A DNA stretch of 14,064 nucleotides from Prevotella sp. UBA6429 (GTDB lineage: Bacteria > Bacteroidota > Bacteroidia > Bacteroidales > Bacteroidaceae). Under the pieces are notes generated by a model. The model was not told the origin of the DNA, did not search any database, and saw only the letters and a list, made by a program, of their open reading frames with translations. The stretch spans positions 352 to 14,415 of the forward strand of contig DJOV01000062.1 in assembly GCA_002437285.1 (NCBI GenBank), read 5' to 3'. Positions within the stretch are counted from its first letter, which is position 1; every line of letters begins with the position of its first letter. This document shows positions 14,013-14,064 of this stretch, in pieces. Made by a program: the position numbers and the translations under genes.

Positions 14013-14064
14013 CCTTGTCTTTTTTTATTTCTTGCACACGGGCTTAGTGACGATGAAAAAATAA

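Noticed and set aside
14017..14030. T-run after the last gene as an intrinsic terminator
   Set aside because: Seven consecutive T residues follow GTC, but no convincing stem directly precedes them. Only AAGAC/GTCTT across about 35 bases could pair.
1..14064. CRISPR arrays, tRNA or rRNA genes, insertion sequences or transposases
   Set aside because: No regularly spaced direct repeats, no tRNA-like or rRNA-like segments and no transposase-like protein were seen in any frame.

Overview
The window looks like a G+C-rich member of the Bacteroidales, most likely Prevotella or a close relative. The evidence is the Bacteroidetes-type promoter layout (TTTG, about 20 bases, TAnnTTTG) at 480-512 and again just before the gene at 12959. 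A second line of evidence is four consecutive secreted proteins with type IX secretion system (T9SS) type A-like C-terminal sorting regions, 'cleaved adhesin' (choice-of-anchor J) domains and an Omp28-type module. Start sites show no strong Shine-Dalgarno sequence, as is usual in this phylum. All recognised genes are on the + strand.

Layout. Bases 1-479 contain no convincing gene. The first 350 are G+C-rich and full of inverted repeats, including an 18-base-arm hairpin at 127-179; the rest is A+T-rich and leads into the promoter at 480-512. Four large secreted-protein genes follow (591-3959, 4097-6619, 6724-8679, 8801-12679). Each has a Sec signal peptide and a C-terminal T9SS-like region. 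They are separated by 104-137 bases, and each junction carries a stem-loop: an intrinsic terminator after the first, a 13-bp perfect stem without a U-tract after the second, a short terminator-like stem after the third, and a series of three hairpins ending in a clear terminator after the fourth. Only the first gene has a recognisable promoter, so the set may be an operon with partial termination between genes, or the later genes may use promoters I cannot recognise.

The four proteins are modular beta-sandwich assemblies with no visible catalytic domain. The first has four J-type domains with ASH/DUF1573-like and FnIII-like modules. The second has two copies of a gingipain/HagA-like unit in which a J domain splits an FnIII-like domain. 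The third is an Omp28-type protein whose thioredoxin-like segment lacks the usual CxxC. The fourth has J-type and CARDB-like domains, three tandem carboxypeptidase-regulatory-like repeats and a 'GYATF' module. I infer exported cell-surface adhesin or binding proteins, using a T9SS encoded elsewhere.

Downstream are two small, apparently unrelated genes. One encodes an exported single-domain rhodanese (12959-13399) with a promoter so close to the ATG that its mRNA is nearly leaderless. The other (13449-14012) encodes a 187-residue protein resembling the N-terminal recognition domain of HNH-type putative restriction endonucleases (ScoMcrA/sulfur-binding-domain-like), but with no nuclease domain. 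The last 52 bases hold no gene that can be called.
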